Below are positions 14,421 through 27,289 of a stretch of 64,000 bases of DNA, one piece after another. The stretch is from assembly GCA_017562135.1 (NCBI GenBank), contig QEYB01000524.1:310001-374000 (forward strand). Reading direction: 5' to 3'. The stretch's first letter is position 1. The number at the start of each line of letters is the position of its first letter. The translations under genes and the position numbers were made by a program. Under the pieces are notes generated by a model. That model searched no databases, was not told the origin of the DNA, and worked only from the letters and a program-made list of their open reading frames with translations. This stretch comes from Dipylidium caninum (Eukaryota; Platyhelminthes; Cestoda; Cyclophyllidea; Dipylidiidae).

Positions 14421-14953
14421 TTGAGCACTGCTGGTTGTTTTTTTCTTCTTCTTAAACTCCGCCGTTGTTATGGTTTCGTTTGGTTGTAGTTGAAGAAGGG
14501 AATCATGAGTCACTCCTTGGGCTTTCCCCTATGTGTTAACCATAATTTTTTGATCAAATTCCGGCTTGGTGGTGTGTCCTCGGCTGTATTCTTATTTACT
14601 CACTTGTCTGATCGTATCCGATTATCATACAAAATCTACTTCTCGTCACAAGTGATGACTTGGCTTAAAACAGCGACAATCGTGTATTGTTGATCGCCTG
14701 ATCATCCCGGAGGTCGTATGGATGGCGAGTCTCTAATTTAAATCCAAATTAAAGAATATTTTCATGTTCCGTCATCCTGAATTCATCTTCCTTGCCAACA
14801 TGGGCCGATGGTCTTCCTCGAGGCGAGGATTCTTGGCGCTACTCAAATTGCTATGATGAATTTTTGGCAATTCCTACCGAGCATTTTTTTTTCTCATTAG
14901 TGGATTCATCTCCGGATGTCCCATTCATGTTTCTTGAAGCACCCTGAGCTGCG

Positions 14954-15400
14954 CTATGATTCATTTTGAAAGGAGAGGCGGACTGTGTTTTGTCTGTGTC
15001 CATTTTCGGCAGAATAAACATTTAAAAAAATGGAAGACGCCCTTTTAAAGCCCACTTGCCCGTGTTTTTCCGCTGATCGCTGCCGAACGCTCCTTTTATA
15101 GTTGTCAACCAAACACTTGACACTTTGAACACACGGACAGACGACTGGCCCGGTTGGGATGGCTTTTCTGGCATCTGTTATGGCAACAGTAAGCTGACAA
15201 GCCTTTAATTCGTGGGTGTAGGGAATGCCACTGAGTGCCCTTGCCATCAGAAGCTTGTGTAAATAGCAGGCGTGTGGATCCGCTAGATTCGTAGGCGACC
15301 CACAAAATGTCGACGGTGGATCATAAACGTATGAGTCTTCTAAGAATAAAATTCTTTGAATTTCTTCTAGTGAGTCATTTGAAGATGCAGACAACTCCAT
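14954..15400 (-). CDS. Unassigned 148-codon ORF, coding-like
   Basis: I do not recognise this protein. The ORF opens with an ATG (MELSASSNDSLEEIQRIL) three codons after a TGA and runs to a TAG. Its composition is protein-like: an acidic, Ser-rich start, a middle rich in Leu, Ala and Tyr (HKLLMARALSGIPYTHEL), scattered Cys including a CPC motif, and a basic tail. There is no signal peptide or clear transmembrane segment. It could be a single-exon gene, or an internal exon using the AG just upstream of the ATG. Overlapping ORFs on both strands at 15307-15642 are less convincing. Length alone does not exclude chance. Confidence 0.3.
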   Translation of the reverse strand: MELSASSNDSLEEIQRILFLEDSYVYDPPSTFCGSPTNLADPHACYLHKLLMARALSGIPYTHELKACQLTVAITDARKAIPTGPVVCPCVQSVKCLVDNYKRSVRQRSAEKHGQVGFKRASSIFLNVYSAENGHRQNTVRLSFQNES

Positions 15401-16945
15401 TGAGCCTCAACCGAAGAATGTCGATGGAGGACTATGACAAACCCATGGGCCGAGTTCAATTGGCTGGTGGATTTCGCCCTAAACTTGCGGCGCCAAACGA
15501 TGTTGTCGATGAGAATAATAATTAATGACCACTTCGGAACGGTCAATCCCCCCACCCCGTTTCCCCCGTCCTCCATCATAAATCTACATCTTGTGTACAC
15601 GCATCTCTGGCTTGCATTGACCTGTTTCAATCCTCGTTCCACACCGCCAGTCCTCCCACTCCACCACCTGTCCGCCTTCCATTCTCGTGGACTCGCGTGT
15701 CCCCTCTATTCGCCGTATTCTTATCATCGATTGTGCATAAGTCTCATGCCCATTACCCATGGATTTGCGTGGTTCTTATCGTCCTTCTCCCACTTCACCG
15801 TCCCGCCCTCCCCCCAAGCCGACCTTGGTGGTACATCCATTTAACTTCAGAATTTCACTTCACTTTCCGTGTTCCCCTGCCCACTGACGCCACGTATCTC
15901 CACTGTTATACCTGTCTACCATCTGCCACTTTTGTCTGGAAAGTGCCTAGTTAAGACAACCAGTTAGTGTGACTTAATGAAATGCCTATGGAGACAATAA
16001 ATTAAGTCCCGCTGCTTCCCAAACAATACCGCATTCCGCTAATCCTTCCCCACCCCCGGCGTCATCCTACTTTGATGCAACCTTGTCAGTCTGAATGCAA
16101 CCACTAAATTTGCCACTGTCTCTCCACCAATGATTTGTTTGTAAGGCAAGTCAGATGGAGAGGAGGCGGAAAGGAATGGGAACATTGAAAAGCATTTGCG
16201 TGACCTCACCTGGTTGCCTGATTTAAGAGTTAGCTAGCGCATACGACCAGTATGAAATGGGGAGTTGGTTGACCTGTGGGGTCGGGTCTCCACTCTGATT
16301 ATGCAAATGAGGCGACTTGCTAATTCTCATGCTAAGTGCTGATTGGTTGGTTCATTAGCTGACCAATGGGAAAGCCGGAATACCCTCGTCCACATGTCGT
16401 GCGATCCTCTCAGAAGTCATTGACCAAAGAAGACGATTAATGCAAATTGTTGTATTAGACGAACATAAGAGCACTTTGATTAACTGATAGCGCCAGGTAC
16501 TTGTAATTATTTCCCATTGATAGACATGCAAATGCGAGACTTTGGGTAACATTGTCGGTAATTCAGAGAAGGAGCTTTAGTCGAAAGCTGACGGTGTTTT
16601 CGAAATAAGTCTATCGATGAAGCAGAGTGATGCCGTCGTAGGTCCAAATTAGGTCCGTGAACCCGTTATGTCCGACTGGTGGGATTCACCAACTACACAT
16701 TCTCCCATGTCGTCATAACACTTTGAAACGTCCTTAATTAGGTGAAGCAGGATCAGATCCTTATCCTCAACCCCAAATCTGCGGAAATTATTCTACCAGA
16801 AGATTGGGTATATGACTGACCCAGGGAAGCAGGCGTGCAGACACACACACATTCGCATCCCGAGAAATGTTGAAGAGGCTTAGTACGAAGGCATTGCCGA
16901 CAGCGTAATAATTCCCTGTCCATTCAGGATCCGTTAGGAGCCATC

Positions 16946-16985
16946 GGGGGGGGGGGGTGGGGAGGAGCAGGAGCAGGAGGAGCGA
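16946..16985. repeat. Poly-G run plus GGAGCA-type repeat
   Basis: A run of about 12 G, broken by one T, passes into GGAGGAGCAGGAGCAGGAGGAG. It is a simple-sequence tract on the plus strand. Confidence 0.8.
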
Positions 16986-19900
16986 GTAATTGAGAAAAAG
17001 TCTAGCTTCTACCAGCCTCAACTTTTACTTCATCCTATCTATTGGCGTTTCCATTCTCGTTGGCTCCAAGCGATGAAGTCCTTGATCTTTACAGAGAGGA
17101 AACCCTTGAGAATCATTAACTAGCCTTATAGGTTTGCTGAATCAATCACCGTTTTCCTCGGTAGGTGTAACACAACGCAACCTTCTAGGCGGCAAAGCTA
17201 GCAAAGTCGGAATCTGCTTGTGATGAAGACAAGGGAATAAAAACTTATTGACTCTTCCACTTCTCGATTTAAAAAAATTTCAAGAGAGAAGAGATTAAGC
17301 GGGGAGATTTCATTCATTCGGGTATGGCTTGATGTCTCCTTATCGTCATCTGCTTGAGAAAGAGAAAAAGATACTGACAAAATTATGGTGGTTACGAGGC
17401 GAGAACTCGACCCTTCTCCCCTTATCGCCACTCACACGCCTAAAATATGCTTTACACATAAGCAAAAAACAACAGAAATGATGGAAGGAGGCAGAGGTGA
17501 TGTATTTAAGTAGACAAAAGGGCTCTTTGTACGACGGAAAGGTCGCAGAGATGCGTGGTATGCGTGCCATGCCGCTAGTCACTCATATCTGTAAAAGCAT
17601 GCGGAATAGTGCACTCCGCTTTATGAGATGCCATGTGTAAACAAAGGAGGGGGGAGAGCTTAGAAGATGTGGATGAATTGAAGTTGTCCTCAAATGAGAA
17701 GATTGTCATCAGGCCGAGAGGTTAGGCGTATATCTGACCGGGCGGAGAGACATCAAGTTAAATAAACCTTGAGTGCGTGGAGAGCGGGAGCACTGAAGGA
17801 CGCCGATGATGTCGGTGGGTGAAAAAATTATGCTTAATTTATCATCAGGTGAGAGAAATAGAGGTAGTTAATCGCGGAAGACAGTATTAAATTAAATAAG
17901 TTTGTGGCATCTCAACGAAATATGTCTTCATTGGGTCCAGTGTTGACGGCAAGTTTAATAATTGGGGAAGTGATTAAATGGCAGCGAAAAACGACGACCA
18001 ACTAAAGGCAAACATCTGATAAATTGTCGTCATGCTCCAACTAACTGAAAGACTGGAAGCGTAAAAAATAGCGTTTTTTGTCTTCTATGGTCGGGCTGAT
18101 TTTAATGAGGACAGTGAAGGAGCGTGGCGACTCAACACTTTTCCCTAGGGAAATGTTAGAAGTCATAGTCGTTGTTAATAAGATTTATTTCTCTAAATTT
18201 CGATCAAATTAGGCATTCTGATTTATCTGTTTATTTGCAATAAGACAGGCAGTTAAAGGATAATTTGTCGCTCTGTGAGATGAGAGGTTAGGAGGTTAAA
18301 GGTACAGGGTCAAGAGCAAATTGATGCATTCAGTTGTAGTATCTTCAGTTTACAGTGGTTTGGCCTCGACATGTACTACTTGTAAACCTCGGGTCGAATA
18401 TGGGGCCAAGATTTCCGAAGCTTTTCATGATGTCGTCCCCCAAATGACAATTGCGCTACCCGCCTCTTTTCAAGCCTGCATTAATACGCCTAAAGCAGCA
18501 CTAAATGGTGAAAAAAAGTAAAATAAGTTTGTTAAGTCGTTTGTACTATGCGGTATAATGAATTGTGCTAGATGTGAACAATTTAAATGAATTTTGGATT
18601 ACTTCAAAATTTAGAAGCAATCAACTGAATTTGAGAAACTTCGTAATTAGACGAAGCAAATATTGTAAGCCAAAATATTCAACATAATCAACCTATTTTT
18701 TGTTTAATATTAAAATCAGATGTTTATTTTTAACTTATTAACAGAAGTGTTTTCCATTACTGCTTGGATAACGGCGTTTTTTTAAATTAGCCGGTCGCAC
18801 GCCATATGCATGTCGACTCCAAGTCGTAGAATTGTTTAGAGAGATGGCTAAGCCTGGAAGCCTTAATTAGGGTTAGGTAAAAAACATTTAGTTCTCAACC
18901 TTTTCGGAATGCAAGCAACATTGTGTTTAATCTTCATATATGGCGTGATTCTGGTTTTTTTACTGAAAACGGTTTATTAAAAGCATTCTAAGCGCATGCA
19001 CTGCGTCCCTCCTAAATTATGGTAGATGGACCGTATGGTTTGTCCACGTCATTTATGATATCTGCAAAGAATTGTAATTGTGCATGTAATCCCGGATTGC
19101 CTACCAAAAGTTGCATGTTTCACACTTTACTCTGAAGGAGTAACACGTCCAAGCTATTTTCATCTTGGATAAAAGGCATTTTCTCGGCTTACGCCCTTTT
19201 TAAATAGACTTGGGCAAAGACCCCGGCCGAATTCTGGCATCAAGCATGGTTGTGATAATCGGTCCGAGTAGAGGATAGACGAATTACAACAATGGCTGTG
19301 ACTGAATCAACAGTATCTGTCACTACTCCGCTCGACACTAAAAGGCGAGTTCAACGTTTACCTTTCGAACATGTAGGAAAGTTTGTAAAAATGCTCTAGA
19401 AGGAAAGTAGCGATCCACCATTACTAAGTGTAGCCACTACGCAAATGGGACAAGGAGAAAACAACGATTGTGCAAAAATTAACGAAGTGCCGCTTGGTCA
19501 AATATTTGGTCGACAACCGTCAACATTTTTTACTTATTATAACATGGTTTTGGTTGTGTAACATTAATTTGCTTCCTTCGGGGAAACCTTTACAGGTTCA
19601 GGGAATATCGAGGCCCCCTGACGATACATGTAAGACAAATGTTGGAAGTTCGATTGCCTCAAAGGTATCAGAGGATTTTATGGAAACCCAAAACAAACGT
19701 TGTCACACAATTATATAATATATCGGCATGTTAAATTACCGATTAGCAATTCTGTCTGAATTCACTAAATGGTTGGCTTCCTTGGGGACTGTTATTTTCC
19801 ACATTGTTAACCGCCACGTATATGACAATCAAAAGAAAGCGTAACTGAATCCGCTAATCTGTGCATCAAATGAGTCGACTTGATTTTTCTCATAATGACT

Positions 19901-21739
19901 ACTTTGCGGCGGTCGGAGTTGGACCTATTAATTTAATTAATAAGAGGTTATTGTGTACCCGTCAGATAACGGTAACATGACGAATTGCATCACCTATTTT
20001 GCACTCAATGTTGCCCTAACATCCGTGTTTCACAATCTTTACTTAATAGTTCGCTATTTGTCAGGATTCAGCATTTACCAGTCATCCGTAATATTACCAA
20101 CCGTCGAGCAGTCTTAAACATTAAATTCACAAACATCGACACATAACCCTAGCCAAATGAGTTACGCACCAGCCCATCTGTTAAGTGGCACTAATTTTAT
20201 TTACTTTCAAGCTTAAGTTGAAGTCAAACTAACTGCATTTCCTAGTGCTATTGCTAGCAAAGATGGGTGTATATGTATATTTCTTCCGGTTATATAGTAA
20301 CGAGGGCGCTCACTACACTCTCCCAAATGCGCTTGCCTGATAGAAAGGAGATTTTGTGGCAGGATCGAGAGACATTCCTTACTTCTACTTTAGAAATATC
20401 AATTTACACTTCAATTTAAAAAAATTCTTCATTTAATTGCATTTGTAATCTCGAGGTTCGACATGCTTGTGAATTTCTATACTCGCAACTTCTACCTCAG
20501 TTCGCATTTTTGAGGATTATCCATGGGTGAATAAGCCAATGGTAAGAAATAGTGGCGGTATTGGAAAGGAGCCTTTGCATCACGCAGTAGTAGAGAGCCG
20601 GAGTCAGGAATTTTACACGAAATTGATGGAATTCACATCCAAAAACTTATGGCGGAAACATCTATATACAGAATACTGTAAATATGTTAATTCATGAATG
20701 ACTAATGACATTTGTTGTTAAATAGCGCATTTATTAGAAATACTCTCCATTTCTTTCGAGATAATGAACATGGAGGTGTGAAAACCATCTCGGAGAAAGC
20801 GATTCGAAGTCTAAGGATTCATGTACAGTAACGACGAAAGATAGCGCGCGTAGTTGGAGACTGCGGAAAAGTTCTAAGTTGATTGGGGAGATTAACTCTA
20901 GATCATTAACCCTTTCTATAGGCAGGTAGCATCATGATTCAAAGAGGTCAAAAATAATTATGAGGAACTTCATTAAGGTGTCACATTAGTTAATGCAGGG
21001 TAAAAGTAAGTCGGCAAGTCATCCTCCATAATTTTTTGCCACGGCATAAATCTAATGAGTTGCAATTGACAAATAAATGTATAACTTGACCCTATTTTGT
21101 GGGGCAATCTGGCTAGCGTTGCAGCACATTTTGAGCCCACTTTGTTGATCCACTAGAAACCATATGCGGGGGCCGCATAATAAGGCAAAAGAAAATGTGA
21201 AAATATATTAAATTACGATAGGTTAATTCGCCACGAAGTATTGGGCAAACTATATTATCAAATTTATATGCTGCTAATAATTTCGAAATGAAACATGGCA
21301 CATTTCAGGCAATAGTTGCCTTCGATTGCTCCTCTTAATCGCTTGTCCATCATTGATTGTTTAAGTGACTATTTGATGGACGAAAAAATTTGTGTTCAGG
21401 GTCGGTTCGTCTCGTGTTGCCGTGTCCTAGATTTCGGTCATCAGTTCCCTACATGTCATAGATAATTTTTCACTAGACAACCTAAAGATTTTTATTCTAA
21501 AAATGTGCGTTTGTCTCATTTTCGCTGTAGCAGCCGAAAACCGATTGTGAAGTTGGTTTTCGACATATGCACGACACCTCACGTAACTCGTGATTTTAAG
21601 AAACGTTGTGTTACGTTTGTTTCTCTGTCGCAATACATCGTTTTTGCTTTAGATTAATTGAGAAGCCATCGTTTGGGTTCTGTTATCTTTTATTAATGGG
21701 CATTATTTGCGGCCTTATTTAATTTGCAACCAAATTGCC

Positions 21740-21755
21740 AATACTACTCTTTTAG
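21740..21755 (+). promoter_or_regulatory. 3' splice acceptor 4 nt upstream of the PRDX3 start codon
   Basis: A pyrimidine-rich tract ending ACTCTTTTAG lies directly before AATC-ATG. It suits a 5'-UTR cis-intron or a spliced-leader trans-splicing site, which many flatworm mRNAs use close to the start codon. No spliced-leader gene is visible in this window. Confidence 0.4.
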
Positions 21756-21759
21756 AATC

Positions 21760-23739
21760 ATGCAACGTATTTTCTCCAGACTGCGTTCTCCTATTTTTTC
21801 TCGTCTGTCCGCGTCGTCTCGTGTACTTCCGACGCCACATTTTCACCCCTTCTCTGTCAAAGTTACACAAAAAGCCCCAAATTTTTCTGGCACTGCTGTT
21901 GTTGATGGTCACTTTAAGGATATTCAGCTTCGTGATTATCTTGGAAAATATCTCGTTTTATTTTTCTATCCACTTGACTTCACTTTTGTTTGCCCTACGG
22001 AAATTATTGCTTTCTCGGATCGAATTGATGAATTTAAAAAAATTGGTTGCAATGTTGTCGGGGTTTCCACTGACTCTCACTTTAGTCATCTCTCGTGGAT
22101 AAATATGCCACGTAAGGTGAGCGTCTGTCTTCTTTATTGCGCTTTTCATTCCAATAAATGAATCGTCCTGCTTCTTGAAGTGTGTTTTTTCCTTAGGCCG
22201 GAGGATTGGGTGGTCTTAATTATCCCCTTTTGGCTGATTACAAGAAAGAGATCTCCAGAGAGTATGATGTTCTCTTGGAAGATGCAGGTCTGGCTCTTCG
22301 CGGGCTTTTTATTATCGATCAGAACGGCGTCATTCGTAGCATGACGGTTAATGATCTCCCTGTTGGTCGTTCTGTTGATGAGACGCTTCGTCTTGTTAAG
22401 GCTTTCCAATTCGTCGATGAACATGGAGAAGGTGAGGCAATTCTTTGGTCTTTATAAAATGGATTGCTTAATGCATGTGTGTGCAATGTTCATTAGCCTG
22501 CCACAGATATGTGACCTTTGTCTTTTCTCAGATCATCGTAATCAACGGTCACACTGAAGCGTCTCTTAAACAGCTTATGTGTGAAATAATCGATTTTATT
22601 CAGTTTTCTTTTAGGAAGGCTATTATTTTGTGCCTTATTTCTTCTGTGATCCCTATCGTTAGCTTTTGCGCTGCAAATCTTTTTAACTCCGCGTTAACCC
22701 TTTTATATATTGCACTGCCACCTATCGCGCTATAGGTGCACGTGCACACTTACGTGCCCTATCTTATTGGTTAAATTAACGTGTTTTTCGCCATCTCAAC
22801 GTTGGAATGTTTCATTACTTTTCCGCTTTATTGTTGTCTTATTGGGGTCATTTTTCCATTGAATAGTGGATGAAACACTATTTTCCTTAATTCACTAAAT
22901 GACCGCATTTCCAGTTAAATTTCATCTTCAAAACATTGAGTCATAGACTTTCTAAGTTTTCATCTCAATCCTTCGTATTGCACCTGTCCATCCTTTCCTT
23001 TGATATGTGCGAATCAGTCACCATACGCCATGTGATTGATTTCAGTGAATTGATGTGTTCAGGTTTTTTCATGTTCAGCGAGGCAATTCAAGCGGTTCTG
23101 GTTTGCCCAAAACTATTCTCTTTGTTCAAAACGTTACGGTTTCTCCCTATAAGCGCAAATTCTCTGACCTGAATGGCTGTTACTTTGCTATCACAACACG
23201 TTGCTAAGTTACCAAATTGAAGCATATTCAACGTCCGGTTAGTCTGCATGGCTGGCGTCGTGGAATTATGCCTTTCTTGTTAGAATATTTTAATTATTAT
23301 GATTTTTAGCCCTATCCCTTTTGTCGGCCTCTATCCTTATGTCTTCTGGTTTCGTTCACTAGTGATAGAGAACGCGTCCCATCTTACTTTTATTTTCTGT
23401 TGGTATAATAACCTTAATGCCCATGGAAACAAGTTGAAACTGTCGTTAACTCTATCCCTTGTATTTTGCACATATCTTCTCATGTTTCAGTGTAAACTTT
23501 TTGGTCCTACTTGAACTGCTTCGTAGTGTGTTAATAATTCACGTCTATCGAGGCAATTTTTGAAGCTTTTGAAACCCTGCCGAGTCGGTTGGGGAGTGTA
23601 GCTTACTCCGAGGCCCTGGCTTGATTAATCTGCCTTCTTTTTTTTTCTTGCAGTTTGTCCGGTGAATTGGACACCTGACTCGCCTTCCATTAAGCCGGAT
23701 GTCGAGAAAGCAAAGGAGTACTTTAGTAAGGTGAACTAA
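21760..23739 (+). CDS. PRDX3: Mitochondrial 2-Cys peroxiredoxin (thioredoxin-dependent peroxide reductase)
   Basis: This enzyme reduces H2O2 and organic hydroperoxides with thioredoxin as electron donor, probably in the mitochondrial matrix. Three exons, 21760-22116, 22197-22431 and 23654-23739, join in phase 0 and phase 1 to give 225 residues. The N-terminus ([10 protein letters not shown]...) is Arg/Ser-rich with no acidic residue until about residue 49, as in a mitochondrial presequence. The AhpC/TSA core starts near residue 38 (KAPNFSG). The peroxidatic Cys is residue 78 in FVCPTE and the resolving Cys is residue 199 in VCPVNW. Both hallmarks of eukaryotic, overoxidation-sensitive Prx are present: GGLG (exon 2) and a C-terminal YF in EYFSKVN. 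The [19 protein letters not shown] block is nearly identical to vertebrate PRDX3. ATG 21760 was chosen because the ORF further upstream lacks an ATG and the presequence fits. The gene looks intact. Confidence 0.95.
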
Positions 23740-24226
23740 CTACGCAGGGCCATTCACTTGCCATCGTTTTCTCCTTTTACTGTTCCACCTAGTAAAGTTG
23801 ATCGGACTATTTAAGTCTTTTTTTTTTTTATCACCCATGTAGATGGCGTCATTTCATTACCCCCAGTAAAATGACTGATGTTTTAGGTATTAAGGGGTGC
23901 GGATTTGAGCCACTAAGGCATCTAATACTTGTGACAAGCACATGTGTTGCATCTTACTTCAGTCTTACATCACTTAATTTTAAAGAGGAAATGATTTTTC
24001 TCGGCTTAGGTATTTTTTTTCTGGCTTTTTGCGGATACCTTTACTTTATCTCCCGGTTGTTTTTCGCTATATCATTTTCATATGTTAAGGCTGGGGGGAA
24101 CTAAGAGGATTTTGATGTCTCGACAACTCACTTTCTATGCTAATATAATACATTTGTTTTCAAGCTGTGTCGATTCAAGAAAAGTTAGTACCTACTGACA
24201 TTAGTGAGACTGTCTAGTATTTGCAG

Positions 24227-24304
24227 GAGAGTGACTTTTCTGAGATTCTTATTCCTACACCTAAGTGGTTTGTGCCGTGGGATGTAGAAATTCCCCGTTA
24301 TTAG
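24227..24304 (+). CDS. Possible alternative 3'-terminal exon of PRDX3
   Basis: A pyrimidine-containing acceptor ending TATTTGCAG is followed by an open frame of 25 codons ending TAG (segment ILIPTPKWFVPWDVEIPRY). PRDX3 exon 3 contains an internal donor, AAG|GTGAAC at 23730/23731, just before the canonical final VN-stop. Splicing from it to this exon stays in frame, replacing VN with a Trp/Pro-rich tail of about 25 residues. This is inference from phase and splice signals. It could also be chance, or the last exon of an unidentified gene. Confidence 0.3.
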   Translation, partial: ESDFSEILIPTPKWFVPWDVEIPRY

Positions 24305-24959
24305 TGAGGATTGGATTTTTTTTACGACTTCCATGTTTTGGTGGCCTTCGGGTTAGGAGAACTTCGTGCCATTTCGTCTAGCATTGTACTCCTCGCCTCT
24401 GCAACAGACAACATTTGGCTGCATACGACTAATGCTATTTTTAAATACAATCAACTAAGGGAATACGTTTTTCTTGCCTAAATTGAGAATATTTTTTTCC
24501 ACCATGGTCACATGACTCTGCCTCAGTCAAAACAGTTCACTACGCAGCTCTTTTCTGATTGGTGGATGGTTGTGTTGTCGATTTACGGGTGGATTCCTGG
24601 CAGACGAATGTTTTTCAACATGTTCCTATGTGTTGTTTGCTTGATCGGAGCCGAGACCGGACATTTTCTGACTGCTCTCGACCTCACCTACGTCAACTCG
24701 ACAAATACAAAGTGGCCAAAATTTCGTCGCTAGTGAGGTACGGGAGCGGTTTCCCACTCCCGTTTCCTCGTGTCTGCGTTTCCATTATTGGGACAGTAAC
24801 TCCCCCCCAACCCTAATGCGGACTTCCTCTATCCAGTGTGATATGATGTCCCCATTGTCACTGCACCCGCCTAACATTAGAATAACTGGGTTTGGAAAGC
24901 ACGAAACAGGCAGCGAATAATTATAAACGTAGTTTTTTCATACTATGTTCAATCCAAGT

Positions 24960-25190
24960 AGTCTTCATTGGCGTCTGCGACTTTATGACAACGATTCGAC
25001 GAGTTTTACACATCCTTTTATAAGAATCTTTATTTTCTAGAGTTAATAAACAATTCAAAGATTTTCATAGCATCACTTCTGTCATCGTATTTTTATTTCT
25101 CTTAAAAAATAATTCGTAATTGCGAAAATGATAATCAGTCCGAAGAAACATTGGATGAAAATGGAGGATATGGTGAAATTTCATATTGTA
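24960..25190. repeat. Dispersed repeat, copy B
   Basis: It aligns by eye with 46735-46930: a TCTGCGACTTTATGACAAC-like start, AT-rich middle, TTCGTAATTGCGAAAATGAT core, then ATGGAGGATATGGTGAAAT. Same orientation as the other two copies. Divergence suggests an old element. Confidence 0.55.
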
Positions 25191-27100
25191 GGGGAATTAG
25201 TTTGCCTGCAGTAATGGAATCCTTTCTAGTCGTCCGTTATCATGTGACCGATTATCTGCTGTTTAATCCACTTTTTGTTTTTATTTATCATACGCGGATG
25301 TTTCTGGTTCAGATCAAAGTTCGCAAATAGTTCTCTATGTGGATCGACTTTCACAGTCGTTCTTAATTCCTCCATTATCAATACGTACCAGATGTATTCT
25401 TCGTGCCGAGGCTCTTTGGTGATACTCACTCAATTTGTCAGGATGAAATTTTTGGAACCATTAACGAGCAGTTTTATTCTTCATTAGTGGTTAATGTTTC
25501 TCGAGGCTCGCCCAACTGCGCTGTCATCCAATTTGAACTCGGCTTTCGGTAAAAAATAAAGGTGGAATACAAGTAGGGAAATATTTTAAGAAATTATTGA
25601 AAAGCATACTCTTAAAATGTCGGGTGCACGTTATAGTGTGTTTCCCTCGGGCGCAGTCGGGCAGACTAAATTAAGGTGCCTGTTTCATAGTTTTTTAGCT
25701 AACATTTCGACAGTCTTTCGTTTCTCCGTTCGCGCTCCTCGCGACTTGGCGCACTTTCACTGGCGACATTAAGACAGGTTTGTGGTTTTTGTTTGCCTGT
25801 CGTTGTTATTGACATTAGTTTGATAAAAATAGCTGGCGTTTTCATGCATCCCTTGGCAACGCCAAGAAAGGGATTTTCTAGTTGAGAGCAGTGGTGAGGA
25901 AGTGGGTAGAGGAGTAGCTCAAAACAATGAGGCCTCCGTCTTCCCCTCTTCCCTACTGCTTTGTTGTAGCCCTAAAGTCAAATCCATGTGTTTTCTCAAA
26001 ATACAGTTTAAGAGTACACAAAATGGACATTAACCGCCAGTCGTGTACCCCCTAAAAATATGATTTATAATGTTAAAATAAAGCCAAATTGCTTCAACCG
26101 TCGCGAAAATCGTCGTCTTTACACTGAAACTAGTTTGTGCTCGCAATTGGACACTGTCTACTGTGACATTTTCACTGCAAGGTATCTTCTCTCATCCGAC
26201 ACGAAAATCAGGTGTTGTAAACAGTACAAATCACACCCTAGCAGTTGGTGCCTTGTCGCCACTCCTGGGGCGAAAAGCTCCTCCCCCCGGTTCCCGACTA
26301 GTCTGTGCCTTGAAAAAGTTATCACTTTGGGGGGACCCCGTCGTGCCAAGTCTCTCCACAATTGGTGCTTCGTGGTGTCCACCCCCGACCGCTAGCCCCA
26401 TTGTGCTTTTGCATCCATTTTTAATGGCCAGGTGCGATTTTCGTCAAGATGACGGGCGGGTGGGCAGTGAGACCAGAAGGTGGGTGAAGGCCTTGTCTGT
26501 CTGTTATGCCATGTTCTGCCATGCCATTAGTGCGATTTGGTCCAAGTTAGTCACCGTGCAGGTGCGAGGCGAAGATGAAACGTGTAAAATATAAGACGTT
26601 ACTCTCCCCTCCTCCTTCCGATTTCCCCCTACGTTTACTATTGTCTGTCCTGATTTTCACCTCCCACCATAGGCTTAAATACATTACTCTTTTGCCATTC
26701 AAACACGTGATGTTGATACTCGTGATTGTCTGCTTTCTCAACCCCAAAAAGAAAAAAGTAAAACAACTTGGGTTCCCCTTTTGCCCTCCCCAATGGTCTA
26801 AGGATATCTTCACGTCGTGTTAGCTGTCTTGCGCACACCGAAGCACATGCATTAAAAAGCGCATTTTAAGTGAGACACCACCGACAATTAGGCTTCACAG
26901 AAATCAGAAAAAATTTTTTTAAAGACTGTTGATTACTGACTTGGTTGGCCAGCGAGGCCAACGGTCATTTGATGATGGCATAAAGTTGCGCCTCCTGCCT
27001 CAATTTCCACCCTTAAATTCAATTGACACTGGTATTAAGTTGCCATAGCAACTTACCCCGTATGATACACCGTTCCGATCTTCGCCTGAGCTGAAACTAA

Positions 27101-27289
27101 ATGGCTATAAGTGTTGGTCGGGATGAAACGCCCTCGTTCAATGAAGATGCTGATCACAGCTGCAGCCGCAAATGTCTCCTAACGATGCTAGAAAGTAACG
27201 AAGATGATCTTCCCTTTTGGGTAATACATAAATTCTGTGGATGCCTTCACAATAAGGGCTGCGATAAGTGCGGCATGGTGGGAAAGTGA
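27101..27289 (+). CDS. Unassigned 62-codon Cys-rich ORF
   Basis: It has an ATG start and a TGA stop. The C-terminal part has the spacing C-x-C-x5-C-x2-C after an earlier CSRKC. I see no signal peptide and recognise no family. It lies 0.4 kb upstream of the proposed first exon of the bHLH gene on the same strand and could be a 5' exon, a small protein or chance. Confidence 0.2.
   Translation: MAISVGRDETPSFNEDADHSCSRKCLLTMLESNEDDLPFWVIHKFCGCLHNKGCDKCGMVGK

Larger units (their letters stand above)
13947..21755. other. Gene-poor stretch
   Basis: Apart from one coding-like minus ORF at 14954-15400 and a G-run with GGAGCA-type repeats near 16946-16985, I see nothing convincing. I looked for the conserved C-terminal half of SWIP on the plus strand and did not find it. 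The 14.2-14.4 kb segment holds a degenerate dispersed repeat, annotated separately. Confidence 0.45.

Noticed and set aside
23871..24104. 77-codon hydrophobic plus ORF after PRDX3
   Set aside because: Phe/Leu-rich because of T-rich sequence; no recognised small membrane protein family. It could be real but is unsupported.
26060..26594. Two overlapping plus ORFs of 111 and 143 codons
   Set aside because: They overlap in different frames, show no domains or splice context, and have compositions typical of chance ORFs.
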